NCBI GenBank assembly: GCA_033782935.1
Contig: JAWQEG010000723.1
Span: 1,569,089-1,633,088, forward strand
DNA: 64,000 nucleotides
Direction of reading: 5' to 3'
DNA from: Petrolisthes cinctipes
Lineage: Eukaryota > Arthropoda > Malacostraca > Decapoda > Porcellanidae
Shown here: positions 23,781-37,460 of the stretch, piece after piece
How the letters are laid out: every line of letters begins with the position of its first letter
Position numbering within the stretch: the stretch's first letter is position 1
Program-made: the position numbers and the translations under genes
The notes under the pieces: model-generated
Database searches by the model: none
What the model was told of the DNA's origin: nothing
The model's input: only the letters and a program-made list of their open reading frames with translations

Positions 23781-25260
23781 AGTCAGCCTCTACTATACCC
23801 CATTGAGCAGGTGATGGCAGGTTGCGGGGTGAACTGTCCTGGCAGCCAACCTTGCCTCTGCGAACGTCCTCACCTCTGTAGGAATGGGGGCCGACGTCAT
23901 GTGGGCCGGCCCTTCAGCTACGGTGGAGCAACCCCTGAGGGTATCCTCAAGTTGAGCTTTGGAAAATGCCTCAAATTTGGAAGAAAGGCAGGACAACCAC
24001 TCTTTCAGGAGGGAGGAGAGCGTGGTGGTGGAGATGTGGCAGGCCAACTCCTGTCTGGCTGAATTTTTTGATGTCCACTATTTTGTGGTCTGGTTCCTTC
24101 AGTTGATACAGGACCGTTTTGCATGAGGGGTCTCCAGAGGCAGTCGAGGAATCCTGGAGGACTCTTAATAATGATCCAGATCCACATGGAAGGAAGGGGG
24201 CACAAACTTCATATTATGGAGTCCCTACGAATCCTGGGCTTGCTCAAGAAGCGAGGCCACGTCTAGTACCCTGTCGTCGCCTGATAGGGGGAAAAGTAGG
24301 TGGACGGAAGGCGAAGTCCAGAGGTGTTGGCGACCTTAGGGGGAGAGGAAGAGCTATGATCATTGAAGAAGGGGCTCTTGAAGAGTGGCTCGGAGGTGTC
24401 GACGAGGGTGGAAGGAGAAACCTTGGCTGAGGATGGAGCCAATACAGAAGAAGGTTTGGCCCTATAAAGGATTTGGATTTCACCTTCGTCCATGGGGGTG
24501 CAAAGGAGGACGTCATCCCTCAGTATAAGAGTAGTAGGGTCGGTGGGATGCTGGGTGGAAACAAGCAATCATCCTTTAATGTAGGAAGAATGCCAGCCAA
24601 GGGAAGGGGAGCCCAGGATATATGGAGGAATTGTAGGAGAGAAGGGCAGGATGAGGAAGGAACTGAGTTGATGACAGGTGGAGAGTCAGAACTAGGGCTA
24701 GGGCAAGCCCACGCCCTCGGACCAGTGGTCGCTCCGGGCTCGACCAAGTTCGAGGGCGGGGGAGCGGTCGGGGCAGGGACGGTGGACAGGATCAGAGGGG
24801 AGATGAGCGGGATCATCCGACACACCCCGCTCAACCCCCATAGGAACATGGGGAAAGTCTTCAAAGGAGGAAGAAGGGTTAAGGATGGCCGAAGGGGAAG
24901 AAGGGAGAGGATACAGGAAGAGCGGAGGATAGACGGAGGAGGGAAGACGCTTCCATGGACGTTGGAGAAAAGGGGAGGCTGCTCTCGATTCCTTGATTCA
25001 TGAGGAGCAAATTTGACAGGCCATTGGATCAAAACCCGCCGTGGACCAGTAGTTGGCGTGGATGGAGTGCATCAAGTGGCCGTCGGTGGAGATACGGACC
25101 CCACACCGCGGTGAGGCACATACAGCAATCGTCTGTAGGGGTGGGACAGTTGTGTGAGGCTGGGTCAAGGAGGCGGGTGAGGCCGGGGACGTGACTGTGG
25201 CCGAGAAGATGGTGTGGTTGTGCAAACAGAGAACTGCCTAGCCCTAGAAAACTAATCAGA
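23781..25260 (-). pseudogene. probable gag-like region of the DIRS element
   Basis: Serine/proline-rich minus-strand pieces in changing frames. At 24998-25225 a cysteine/histidine cluster appears (CASPRCGVRISTDGHLMHS, followed by MACQIC), resembling the zinc-like module of arthropod DIRS gag proteins as I remember them. The position upstream of the DIRS reverse transcriptase, and the open frame over the LINE insertion point (AQWGIVEADSLSPALFNQ), tie it to that element. Function by homology is uncertain. Confidence 0.45.
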
Positions 25261-25712
25261 ACTCCCCAGAAAGATTAGACAGGTTGATAGCACCTGAGGG
25301 AGGCAAAGGACAGGTAGGAGTGGATCTGTTGGGAGGGAGACCCGTGTCTCAGGAGAGGGGAAGGAACGAGGAACCAGACTGACAGAATGAAGGAAGGTGG
25401 AAAGGCAGGTCAGAAAGGGTTAGTCCCTGGGGACCCAGAATGGTGGTCGAAATTACGCAGGTAGGAAGGGGAGTGGAGAAGGGTCGCCGGGGATGAGCCA
25501 CAGGTAAACGGATAGGAGGGGAAGGGAGAAGAACATGGAATGGGGGCAGGAAACTGACCGTGGCAATTCTAGGGTGGATGATAGAGGGAAGGATAGGTGG
25601 AAGACAAAGGAAGAGAAAGACACGTGGGGGTCGCAAACTAAGCTTTAAGTTCCCCAGAAAATGATAAAAAAATGACAAAAATATCTAACAGTTCCCCCTC
25701 CCCACAAAAACC

Positions 25713-26098
25713 GAGGGATGGTGAAAAAACGTTGGTCTGGTCTGCCTCACACCCTTAGTTGACCCTTGTGAGGAATATGAGGCCCTAACTGGGGACCTTA
25801 ACAATTTCACACTTGAAGGGCTACGAGAAATCTCCCAGAAACGAAGAAAATTCTGTGAACCGCTCAAAGTCACTAAAACTCTCCCATCACACAGACAAAG
25901 AGTGAAAGCGAAAAAACGTCGCTGTACTCTGTCTGAGGCCGTATTTGTCCCTTGTGAGCAATATGGGGCCCTATATAGGGGATCCCAAAATTCACACACG
26001 AAGGGTAACGAGAAATCCCAGTGAAACGGAGAAAATTCTCTTAATAAACCGAGAAGCTCCTACTCATTTATATCCGAAATACAGGTCCAAAACACCCG
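25713..26098. repeat. imperfect tandem duplication, two ~190-bp units
   Basis: Blocks such as GACCCTTGTGAGGAATATG and GTCCCTTGTGAGCAATATG, each followed by a similar GGCCCTA...GAGAAATC...AAAATTCT stretch, recur about 190 bp apart. This may be the terminal repeat zone of the DIRS element or an independent repeat. Confidence 0.55.
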
Positions 26099-27298
<1,200 letters not shown>

Positions 27299-27323
27299 TT
27301 TTTACAGTTATATTTATTGGCAG

Positions 27324-27452
27324 GTACGACATCCACACCTATCTGCCCTATTCTCCCAGTGGTGCCCGGCTAGTACGGGTCGCTTCCTGGACACCAACCA
27401 ACGGTCTTTTCTTCCACAATGCTCTCAACATGTTCCCACAAAAATACGGCGA
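27324..27452 (+). CDS. ionotropic-receptor-like gene, exon c
   Basis: 129 nt after acceptor GGCAG. The first G completes the split arginine codon of exon b; two bases (GA) are carried to the next exon; the donor is GTATGA. It encodes YDIHTYLPYSP, RLVRVASWTP and GLFFHNALNMFPQKYG, the conserved run just before the ligand-binding lobe. An alternative acceptor at 27307 would add 16 bases and break the frame. The exon sits inside a 160-bp inverted repeat. Confidence 0.88.
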
Positions 27453-27554
27453 GTATGAAGCTTTATTCAAGACGTTATGCATTTCTAGTGATAAGGTTAT
27501 TGCGATATTAATTTAGCATAGGATGTTTATTACTCTGGCAATAACTGTAATAAA

Positions 27555-27713
27555 AGAAAATATATAATTTTTTTGTTTTGCATTTTGAACATATCGTACA
27601 TATGTTTTTAAATGATCGTAATGGGTTAGTTTTTCATGGATAAATATTTCGAAGATAAATATCAGTTTTACTCTAGCTGTTTCTTATGCTTGAAAAGAAA
27701 GAACATCTTTTCA
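27555..27713 (-). repeat. right arm of inverted repeat around exon c
   Basis: Reverse complement of 27139-27298. The arms are 256 bp apart and enclose the whole 129-bp exon. Confidence 0.9.
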
Positions 27714-27769
27714 ATATATATAAAGTTTGTCTATGCACTATTATTTTATTTAATGAAGAAAGTATACAA

Positions 27770-29370
27770 AAAGATAGCCATGGAGAAAGGCGATCCTGCA
27801 GTCAGTACATGAGACGATTGAGTAAGAATCTCTCCAAAAACAGGAAGTAATGGAAATAGGCCTGAACTTCGCAGTGCTGGGCTTAGGGATGGGTATTATT
27901 GTGTTGCTGGTCCGGGCTCGTGGTACACAACCATCACGAAGAAAAAAATTGTAAAATTGAAGTAGATGGTCCACAGGAACTTGTTGAAGTAGGAGCAGCA
28001 CAGCATAAGTAATACCATCATCACCAGGGGAAGAAGCTCTACCCTGGGAGAGAGCACGGCACAACTCCTCCTCAGTTATCTCCTCTGCATCATCGTCATC
28101 ATCTTGCAACAGAGCAGACATTAGACGTAGCCGATGGACAGCAGCACGGGAAGCGAGTGCATTTTGTATGTGGATGGGTAGATTGGCTGGGGTAAATTAT
28201 TCTGACCAGGCATTGACAAGTTGTTGGGCATAGTCGGCGGGAGTGTGGTGGCGAGCATTGGCCGGCTCCTTTTTAACAACCCGACGGATGAGGTGCCACA
28301 TAGAAGCCACACTCGTATGCTGGTTGATGCTGTCCGTGAACCACTGCCAAGACTCTGTGAGTTGCAGGGCAACTAAAGCGTCCACAGATATCTGGTAAAG
28401 ATGGAGCAGGTCAGGGGTTGGGTTGGCTTGAAACAATACACGTGCATCCAGCGTCCAGGAGTGGGCAGTATGGCGATGTTGTAGGTGTGGCCGGGAGACG
28501 TATAGCCTATAAAAGTCATAAGTAGCAGATACAAGATCAGAGTACAACTGTTCAGGTGAAGATATGTCAAATGTAAGAAATACATGGGCCATAAATAAGA
28601 TGTAAGTCGGGCAATATTTAGGGGGCACAGCAATACGTAAACTAGTGGCTGAAGCACTAGATCCAGCAGTTAAAGAATAATGAAACTGAAAAGCGACGTG
28701 ATCAGAGAATAAGTCTGGCACAGAGGAGCACTGAACCTGAGATGCTATCAGGCCAGACGAGAGGATGTATTCCAGAGTACCTCCCCAGCAATAAGTGGCA
28801 CCGCCAGTGTCCCAGCGAGTCAGATGATTCTTGCGGATGTATAAAAGGAGACGAAAATCATTACGATTAAGAGAGCCAGATTTATCATCCAAGTCAGAAT
28901 GCCGAGCATTAAAATATCCCATATACACCCTACCACTCACTGTTGGAGAAGGAAGAGCCTCAAGAGTGAGTCTAGCCAGAGCAGAATAGACATTACATAA
29001 TTGGAGTACTCCATCCCCTGGTAGAACCTCAAATAGCTGAAAGGTCATGTCAGGATCAGAGGAGATATGGAGAAGGTGAACTGGCAAGGAGCTATGTATG
29101 TAAGTCAGGAGACCATTCCTTACTAGATGAACATATGGCACATAACCTGAGAGGGGAGGAGCTTCCCCAGCAGCGAGTGGCAGTCCTGGAAATGCTACCT
29201 GGAGAAAATAACACTGGGATGATGACGAAAAACATAGGCCTTGAGTTGAGTGAGCTTAGCATAACTGGTGATACCACATACATTCCAGGAGATAACTTCC
29301 AGCTGGCAATCACTAGCGAACTCTGTGTTTGGAGGTAGAAGTCCGGGGAGTGGGGGCAGATGAGCGACCT
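27770..29370 (-). pseudogene. ORF2 remnant: endonuclease and start of reverse transcriptase
   Basis: The endonuclease starts with LEVISWNVCGITSYAKLTQL and continues at 28197-29141, with VYMGYFNARHSDLDD, a GDFN variant in which the G-D is changed, and DLFSDHVAFQFHY near its end. The reverse transcriptase begins at about 28070 with SPGDDGITYAVLL and IIPIPKPSTAKFRPISITSC, then ends. Several frameshifts are present. Confidence 0.8.
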
Positions 29371-30351
29371 GGAAAGATGGATGGAACAGGAAAAGGGACG
29401 GACTCGGTAAGCTTTTCAAGGCGAGAAGCAACAGTATCCATTTTTTCTGTAAGGGCGGTGACAGTTGAGATGATGGCCAGCTGAACCTCAACCAAGGTGT
29501 AGAGTTTGGAGTCATTAGCAGCCTGAGCGGCAACCAGCCCATCAATCCTAGCTTTAAGGGCTGAGAAGCAGTTCTCGAGGGCTGTACATTGTGCCATGAG
29601 GGTTGCAACAGACTTGCAGAGGTCCAGGTCTAGAGGCGAGGCAGGGCTGGTGGGAGGAGCAGACTGAGGAGGTAATGGTGGCAGTGGTGGAGGCAGAGCA
29701 ATAGTAGAGACACAAGCCTGGACCTGATGTCGAGTACATCCGTGCCACACGTTAACCCCTGGCTGAAGGCATCGTGGACACTTCCATCGAGACGTATCCT
29801 CAGGAGGTGGAGGCAGCACGACGTGATGGTTCACCCCTGACAGGACACGTCTTGGAATCATGGTCGGCAGCACACAATGCCCACTTCGGCCTGACAGAAC
29901 AGTACCGGGAGATATGCCCAACTCCCAAGCACCTGTAGCACCAAGGCTGGTCATTATGATATTTCCTCACCTCACACGGTGGAAGACAAGGGAGGATATC
30001 AAAGGAAATCTCTATTGGAGGTGGGTCGGGAAGACTCCATACAAAAACAATACAGCTAATGGGGGAACCATCTTGGAGAAAACGACGGGCAGAGTACACA
30101 CCAGGGTATCCCTTGGCAAGTTTTGGGTCAAAATCAATAGGAAAACGGGTGAGGATGTAGCTGGGGAACTTACGAGGCTTCTCGGGTGAGTCTTGAAGAA
30201 TGAGAGGCAGAGACAAAAATTACCAGCCTTGACTCTATCAATGATGTCCTGACGCTTCCTAGATATGTAGACAAACCGGTAGGTGACAGCAGCCATCTTG
30301 ACTTAGCCAGTTCACGCTGCAGTTTGAAAGCCCTGTTGACATCAGACATCT
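29313..30351 (-). pseudogene. ORF1 (CCHC, RNA-binding) of this LINE
   Basis: A start at MSDVNRAFKLQREL (30351) fits. After a frameshift, 29800-30216 encodes a probable RRM-like region and a knuckle cluster WCYRCLGVGHISRYC. The last part (29313-29560) is probably a coiled coil (LEKLTESV preceded by heptad-like leucines). Confidence 0.7.
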
Positions 30352-30599
30352 TTAGATGGGTTCCCAGGGAAGGAGAGCTTGACATAGGTATCTCTCGGGA
30401 CAAAAGCAAGAAGTTTAGAGGAGGGCAAGGAGTGGGTATTGTTACAAGAGGGTGAATAGGGAGAAATATGAATGGCCATCTGGCTATCAAGAATAAACAC
30501 TTAATTAAAGCACCGGATATTAAACCCTCTTGTAACAAACCAGGTTCTATATTACTCGGTGTATACCAAACACAAAGTAAAAACAATTAACAATTATTA

Positions 30600-30656
30600 T
30601 TAACATTAAGTAGTAATAGCCTAATAGCATCAATAAATCAATCAATCAATCAATCG
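30600..30656 (+). repeat. TCAA-repeat tail, likely tiny I-type LINE remnant
   Basis: The sequence AGCCTAATAGCATCAATAAA followed by AATC repeats resembles the 3' end of LINE copies B and C (TGCCTAATGGCATC then AATC repeats). Only some 50 bp are recognisable. Confidence 0.5.
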
Positions 30657-33600
30657 AGCACAACTGAAGCTCCCTTCCCCGACTTGGCAGCCGGATGCAA
30701 TCAGTTCACACCATCAGAATCCTGCGAGGAGTCGGACAAGGCGTCAACAGTCGCTTGGTAGAGGTAGATGTAGAGGAGGTGGACGGCTGCAACCTGAGCT
30801 TACAAAGTATTCTAGCTATTGGAGTGATAATATTTATAGATTGTATTGCAGAGGTAAACCATACCTACATTTAATGAAGTCTATAGGAAATGCAGGACAA
30901 AGTCTATAGAGAAATGAAATGCAAATTAGTTCCCTAATTCACATGCCTTATGTCAATAGTCTAGAATCTAGATGGTCCGGTTAGAGAAAAGCTCTATCCT
31001 ATGTATGCCAAAACACATTCATATTTCGTGGAGAACTCACGACCTTCTTGATGTTTCTCACTTAATCGAAATCTTATCTCAGTTTTCCCAAGTTACAAAC
31101 AGAGACCAAATCGGAATTAAGACTTAGTCCCTGAGCAAGACTTGGAACTTGTACACATAACTAAGCTACCTATATATAAAGAAGTGAAGAAGAGGACTTA
31201 TGCCATTAGCCCTCAAATCTGCGACTATCCTTAAAATCTTGATGCTTAAAACAAGATGCTTAAAAACTTGGGTGCCCTCAAAAGAGACATTACCAAAAAC
31301 ATGTAAATATACACGGAAGTCAAGATGATAACTTTCGGCGACTAACTGTCACAGAATCTGGTAAGTACTACTAGTAGTACAGTACTGTAGAGTAGGCTTG
31401 TGGTATGTCAGCCTGCACATGGCCACTTATATTATGCCTAGGGCTATATGATTGCTATGGTTACATAATTTTCCCTCCAAACCTGTCCTTATCGCTCAAC
31501 CATGATGCGGCCTGTAGGTAATTCTAAGATTAATCTACCCTGTTCTGCCTGGTGTGCAGATGCTGGTGGGTAAATCTGGTTTGTTGTTCGTAGGTAATAA
31601 TAGTATGGTTTGAGGCTCCTTTTGGCGTGACCAACTGTTTCTATCGCACATGGTAACCCCATGGTGCCCGTCTTATTCGCATATTAGATGGCCATTTGAC
31701 TTTCGGGTGGCGATATTGGTGGCGAGATGGATTGTGTGATTTGGGTCATTCCTACGAGCCACAGGTTCAGTTGCGGACATATGAAACAGACACATTTGAA
31801 ACGGGATCCAAAGTGAACATAAGGATGGACTCTAATCTGAAAATCCCTCTTGTCTTACTCTGTTATGATCCATGAGTCGCTGTCTCCGTTGAGCCTGTTG
31901 CATATGTCCGCAACTGTACATAGCTGTCTACCACCTGGCTGCAGGTACAAGGAGATAGAGGCCTGGAGAGAAATATTCCTAGCTGTAGGAAGATAGTGAT
32001 GTATATTCGGCTTGTACGGCGGTTTGGGAGCGAGGGGAAATTGAGTGATTCCTTCCATCTCAATCATTGTTATGCTGAAATTGTAAAAAAAAAAAAAAAA
32101 AAAATTAATCTCATGATCACCAGATAGTAAACCCTAGATACAAACACAAAAGACTACAGAAGGACATTCTTTTTAATACAGTGACTCCCATAACATTACG
32201 AAGGAACATAGATACAGTGATTGCCAACCGATGTGCCGTGGTACCCTGCCGCAAAATTCGAGGAAAATATTAATAAAACCATTTTACTTATAGAATTTTT
32301 TAGTCACCTACTCTCTCTTTCTCATCCTTAGTATAGATGGTATCTTTTGTTCAGTATCTAATGTTACAATCATCATTTCCAATTAATAATTGGATATCAA
32401 GAATTTGTGCTCCAAACATCAAATGGTGTTGGTACACTGTATGGCTGAGTATTGCATGTTGGCTTGTTTATATTGTATCAACGTGCTCGTTATTTACTAA
32501 ATAAATATACAACTGTTCTATTAACTGATACAAATATATAGTTTTAATATCATCCATTATATTTTGATTAAATCAACATCGAAGTAAAGGCTAGTGTTTT
32601 CAAGTGATCCAGATACAACGTTTTGACACATTAACTGTACAGGATGTGTAATTCTGAAGTATAGAGTTGGTGAACAGAGCTTGCTAATCTTGCATCAGAT
32701 ATTCCTCTCAAGGCATCGCTCAGTAAATCCCAAGGATAAATGAAGTCCACAGGAAAACTATCCCTCTTTAATAGGTACACAACACTGGATTCTGAACAAC
32801 AGAATACTCGACTGGATAAACAAAGTTATTAAATCACAAGGCCACACACAAGATATAATTGGAGCACAAGCGACGATAAGGTATCCTAGACTCCTCAAAG
32901 AAGTGATAGTCGGCTGTTTTGACTGGAAGCAGAGAAGATGTACTGTACAACTTGTCTCCGACTATCACACTCTAAATAGGATAATGAGATTGACACGGAA
33001 ATGATTCGGTGTTCGTGACAACTTGACAGCTTTAGACACCAGGAGGAGCCGTGTGGAAAACTGGAATCGGGCTTGTGAAGACTGTCGTGTCCCATTTTTT
33101 TTCTCCCTTCGCTGAAGCAGGCAGTCCATGACGTCAGCTTGGATTGGGGTCGAGACTGATAAGCAATACTGCAAGAGCTAGAACATAATTATAAAAATTT
33201 GATCACAATTTTTTAATTACATGAAATTATAAAGGCTTCCATTACATTAACCTTGAATTTATAAACGTAGTACCAAAAAGCGAGGTTTCCCAATAAGGGT
33301 GATGGGGACTTCTCAAAAGTTTGACAAGACTGCCTCGAGAAAGAAAATGTTGGGAATCACATACTACCTGGGTATTGTCATTTTCATTTTTTTAGTTATT
33401 GTCATTTTCATTTTTTTAGTTATCCCAAGATTAATTAAGAACTGATATTGACCCTCACTGGTAACTTTTAGGCAAATGTGAATGACCAAATTAAATAATC
33501 CCGCAACTAGGATGATTTGCACCATTGGTAATTAATGGTTTCCTCACATTGTAATAGATTCAACTGCAGTCTTGGAAGTAATAAAGTCGACATATAACGT

Positions 33601-34020
33601 AAAAATATATATATTGTAGTGAGCGATTATTATGATATAAATATGATATAAGTATATTTCACACTATTATCATAATGCTGAAAAGATAAAAAAAAATCGA
33701 TATGTCAATTGCCATAAAGCGTTGGACACACTATGTTAGTTCCCATACAACACAAATAATTGATGCTTTGTGTCAAGGCACGCTATGTAACTAGAAATAT
33801 TGCATGATTAATATATTGTACCAATGTAAGAGTAAGGTTGCATATTTTGTTAATGGAAGTGAAGTGTTTCTTCTATGGCAATTGTGTGAACGATGTAAGT
33901 TTCCTGGATTCTTTTGAAGTTTTCATGGAAACATTAGTATCTACGGTTGATGCTTATCAGAAACTATTTTTCACTAGTATTAATAACATTGGTTAAATAT
34001 CCCTAAATGTTTTTTTGCAG
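30657..34020. other. intron 3, no gene seen; small repeats only
   Basis: AT-rich intron. It contains an inverted pair of about 22 bp (31771-31792 and 31897-31918, core GTTGCGGACATATG), a 20-base poly-A at 32085-32104 that may end a small retroposon, and two exact 24-bp tandem copies (33373-33420). No coding part was recognised. Confidence 0.5.
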
Positions 34021-34192
34021 CTTTCATGGAGCAGTTCTAAACATAGCGATACTGCCATACGAACCGTATTGGATAGAGTCAGTAGAAAGCAACACTACCA
34101 GGTACAGTGGAATGGACTATAATCTACTGGTGACTATGACACAAGGGCTCAATTTTACGTTCAACATTCTGCCAGCAAGTAACTGGGATGAA
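34021..34192 (+). CDS. ionotropic-receptor-like gene, exon d (ligand-binding lobe S1)
   Basis: 172 nt between a pyrimidine-rich TTTTTTTGCAG acceptor and donor GTAAGA. The first C completes an aspartate codon. It encodes FHGAVLNIAILPYEPYW, then RYSGMDYNLLVTMTQGLNFT and ILPASNWDE. The G-x-D-(x)-L-L run followed by LNFTF is the recognisable S1 core of ionotropic receptors. The open frame continues into the intron only by chance. Confidence 0.92.
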
Positions 34193-34329
34193 GTAAGAAT
34201 AAGTTATTATATTCAGTCACAGATACCAATCTACATGGATTTGAAACAGTCCAGGGAAGCCCTGGCAGCAGCAGTAACGCACCCAAACCTTTACTTATTC
34301 ACAGTTTCCAAACACACGACTTCAAACTT

Positions 34330-34330
<1 letters not shown>

Positions 34331-34364
<34 letters not shown>
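34331..34364. repeat. CA microsatellite
   Basis: About 16 CA units inside intron 4. Confidence 0.95.
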
Positions 34365-34367
<3 letters not shown>

Positions 34368-35160
34368 TAGATTGATAAATAGATAATTTATTGAACACAG
34401 CTTATTAAAATACGATATGAACAAACATGAAATTAAACAAAAAACTTTGTAAAAATAAGAGCAATTTAAAAATCAAAATACAATTGTAGTCCAACAATAC
34501 TACTGACAAAAAAAACGTTTCAATGACAGAGATCAAAACAACTTTATATAACAATAAAACAAAAATTCATATAAAAACAGATACATTTCTCGGAAGTTTA
34601 CTTAAAAGCCTTGAGAATGTTATGAATAATTAAGGAAGACAGGTTTTCCGTAAATTTAACAGAAAGACAAATCATACACATTTTTATGACTTCATACACA
34701 GACCTTGGCGCAGTCATACACACCTTCGTTTCACTGTATGAAAGTGTAAAAATGTGTGTAAGTAGGTATGTAGGTATATGTGTTTGTAAGTAGATATGTA
34801 GTTATATGTGTAAGAAGGTATGAAGTATATACAGTTGCGACGAGGTGACTCGGGGCCACCACGTTTATCGAAATTCTGGTGTTGTATCTAGTAACAGTAG
34901 CACCTATGTACGGGGCCGATATTCAGTAATCTGGGAGGGTGAAACAAACCCAGTGAACAGTAATTTTGTCAATATGAAGATTTAATTGTTATCTAATAAA
35001 TGTCGTATAAGTATACTGTATGTATCATACTAATAATGAGTAATATGTCATACACATTGTGGATATATTACAACCATATTATTAAAACACAGATATCAAA
35101 GAAAATTATGCGTTCATTTATGTGAGACGCACGGGTATTAGAACTGATGCAGTCTTGCGT
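34365..35160. other. intron 4, no gene seen
   Basis: AT-rich sequence. A loose repeat of GTAAGTAGGTATGTAGGTAT type lies at about 34755-34830. Confidence 0.5.
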
Positions 35161-35173
35161 TCGATTATTGATA
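35161..35173. repeat. left TSD of LINE copy C
   Basis: TCGATTATTGATA, repeated exactly at 37461-37473. Confidence 0.95.
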
Positions 35174-37460
35174 CACCCCCCCCAGCGCGAATTGCCTTAA
35201 CGTGGTGGGGGTGGGGGGGGCTTGCTTGTTTCTGAGACCTGACGAGCTAGACTAGAGGGGGCACCGGCCCCTGCTCTGCCCCGATTTCGGGGAGAGCTTC
35301 CCATACAAGTAAGGTCGCCAGTGAGAGACCAGACTAAATGGTACCCATGCAATAGGCTACTAGTACGAGCCAACAGTGCTGCCCTCCAAAGGGACCGCCC
35401 TCTTGGGGCCGTCCTGTGTTGGATGGCTGCGTGTCTGGACCGGGAGATATTGGAGAAGATGGTCTCAACATCGTCGTGGGCAAATTTCGAGCCATTGGGG
35501 CTGCTTTTTAAAACGAGTGGCCATGTGGGGGACGAGGTACCCCGCCCAAAAGCTCTCGGTCCCCTCATTTGCCCATTAGGTAGTAGCTCTTGGCTCCTGG
35601 GGCCATTTCAATAATAATAATGTTATATGGATAACGAAAAGCCCCTTTTTCTTCCTCGAGCGGTGGTCGACCAGGCCTTCGAGACATCACTTTCTGCTCT
35701 ATCTCTCTCTGAGGCTACACTTCTCCTAGGCCAGACAACATCCCATATGCAATGTTGCGACACTTGGGTGAGGAGGCGATCTCATTTCTTCTAGCTTTAT
35801 ATAACGGAATCTGGCTGGAGGGTGTCTTCCCTTCTGGGTGGAGGATTGTCACCATCCTTCCTTTCCCCAAGCCGGGCAAGTACTCTAGTGTTGCCCTCAA
35901 TTACCGACCTATTGCTTTGACCTCCTGACTCTGTAAACTATTTGAAGAGATGGTAAATGTCAGACTGGTATATTTCCTGGGTAGTTTTCTGTCTCCGTCC
36001 CAGTTTGGCTTTCGTAAACACCGTTCCACTACAGACGCTCTGGTCAGGTTGGAAGCTGATGCATGTGAGGCTTTTGAACGATTTAACACCTTTTTTATGT
36101 ATTCTTTGATTTAGAAAAAAGCCTATGATACTACATGGCAATATAGCATCCTGCAGCAACTCCATGCACATACCCTGCGGGGTCGTCTTCCATGCTTTCT
36201 TAAGGAGTTTCTCAGTGATCCCCAGGGTGGCTCCATTGCTTTTTCAAGATGTTTTTACCTGCACTTGCTTTTCACACAAGAAGGAATTTCTTCCTCCTCA
36301 AGTGGCTCGCTCGCTCTTTTTAGAACATACCTCCTCTCACAGGGAGTCCCTCCCTGTGTACACTGATGGGTCAAAGTCTGATGTTGGAGTTGGTTTTGGA
36401 GTTGTCTTTTCTGACCGTTATCGTGGCAGCAAGCTCCCTTCTGCCATGTCCATTTTACTGCCGAGCTCTCGGATATTTTATATGTCCAAGTGATTTTCAC
36501 TCTCCCGCAGCCTTCTTTTATTAATTTCCGCAATTCCTGTAGTGCCTTGCAGGCCTCTTCCCATCCCCTGGTGTTGGCCATTCTCAAGGGGCTTTTCCTC
36601 CTGGAACGTCGTGGCCTCAGAGTAACATTTTGGTAGGTCCCGGTCCATGTATGTGTCAATGGGAATTTGCGGGCTGACGCCCTGGCTAAGGCTGCGGCCA
36701 CCATTTCTCGACCGTCTGCCAGGCGTCATCCCGTGCCCGCAGTGGACCTTCCACCCTGTATAGATGTTGCAATTCGTTCCTGCTGGCAGGACGGATGGAA
36801 CCCCGTTGGGGCTAACAAGCTCCGCGGCATCCGCCAGCGCTTGGGTTTGTGGAGCTACAGCTTCCTGTCCCGCTGGTGGGAGACGGCTGTTGCCCGTCTC
36901 CGCATTGGCCACTCACGTTTGACTCATGTTTTTTTTTAATGGAGAGGGCACCCCCTCCCTACTGTGATGATTGTCTGGACCCTTTGACTGTGCGATATCT
37001 TCTTGTTGAGTGTCCCATTCTTGAGACCTTCGTCGTAGGCACCTCTCCGAGTACCGGGTGGGGGACAGCTCTTACAGTCTCCGGGAGTAGGCTTGTAGTG
37101 TGGGAGGGAGCACCCTCCCTTTCGTGGAGGAGGCTGGCTTCCTCCACAGATTGTGAATTTTATTATATTTATGGCTTTTATAGACAGTTCAATGCTTTTA
37201 ATTTTGATTATTTTATATAATTTACTAAAGTTAATCAGGTTATTTTAGTAAAAATGTGCTTTTTAGTTATGTCCTTTTAATCATGCTGCTTATCCCTTTC
37301 AGGTTAATGATGCCTACCTATTGTATGTACACATTTTATTAATGATGTAGATGATCAATTTCAAAATTATTAGATTTAAATATTATGTTAGGTGTTGTAT
37401 AACCCTAGCTGTTGCGCCGCCAGATGCCTAATGGCATCTATTAATCAATCAATTAAGCAA
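35174..37460 (+). mobile_element. I-type LINE copy C with two internal deletions
   Basis: Both element ends are present: the C/G-rich 5' end, as in copy B, and the 3' end with AATC repeats. Perfect 13-bp TSDs flank it. Its length is 2.29 kb against 6.46 kb for copy B. The first deletion joins the start of ORF1 (about 35700) to the middle of the reverse transcriptase, removing ORF1, endonuclease and fingers. The second (about 36220-36250) removes the catalytic part of the palm. It lies in the same sense as the receptor gene. Confidence 0.93.
35710..37160 (+). pseudogene. ORF2 remnant of LINE copy C
   Basis: Pieces match copy B: IPYAMLRHLGEEAISFLLA, FGFRKHRSTTDALVRLEA, then after the second deletion FTQEG/HRESLPVYTDGSKSDVG (RNase H start), ADALAKAAATISRPSARRHP, and the C-terminal cluster PPYCDDCLDPLTVRYLLVEC, which here keeps the cysteine lost in copy B. 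The YVDD box is missing, so no active enzyme is possible. Confidence 0.85.

Larger units (their letters stand above)
15910..25700 (-). mobile_element. DIRS-like retroelement, split by LINE copy B
   Basis: Minus-strand pieces on both sides of LINE copy B form one element: a gag-like region (23781-25260) and a DIRS-type reverse transcriptase/RNase H (15916-17291). With one 13-bp target duplication removed, an open frame runs across the insertion point. The tyrosine recombinase expected of DIRS elements was not found, and the outer boundaries are approximate. The element is decayed. Confidence 0.7.
27760..30590 (-). mobile_element. Jockey/I-type LINE, cut inside the reverse transcriptase
   Basis: From right to left: ORF1 with a CCHC knuckle, an endonuclease, then the first part of a reverse transcriptase, stopping near 27770. 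As in copy A, the 3' part is missing, which is not how LINEs are normally truncated. The sequence is distinct from LINE copies A-C. The 5' boundary near 30590 is approximate. Confidence 0.8.

Noticed and set aside
24473..25003. 176-codon plus-strand open frame, glycine/arginine-rich
   Set aside because: Antisense of the proline/serine-rich gag-like region of the DIRS element.
31855..32104. SINE or processed pseudogene ending in poly-A at 32085-32104
   Set aside because: The poly-A is real, but no tRNA-like head, no coding similarity and no target duplication could be found by eye.
34193..34375. Continuation of the exon d frame to a stop
   Set aside because: The frame crosses a strong GTAAGA donor and ends in CA repeats. 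The protein similarity stops at the donor.
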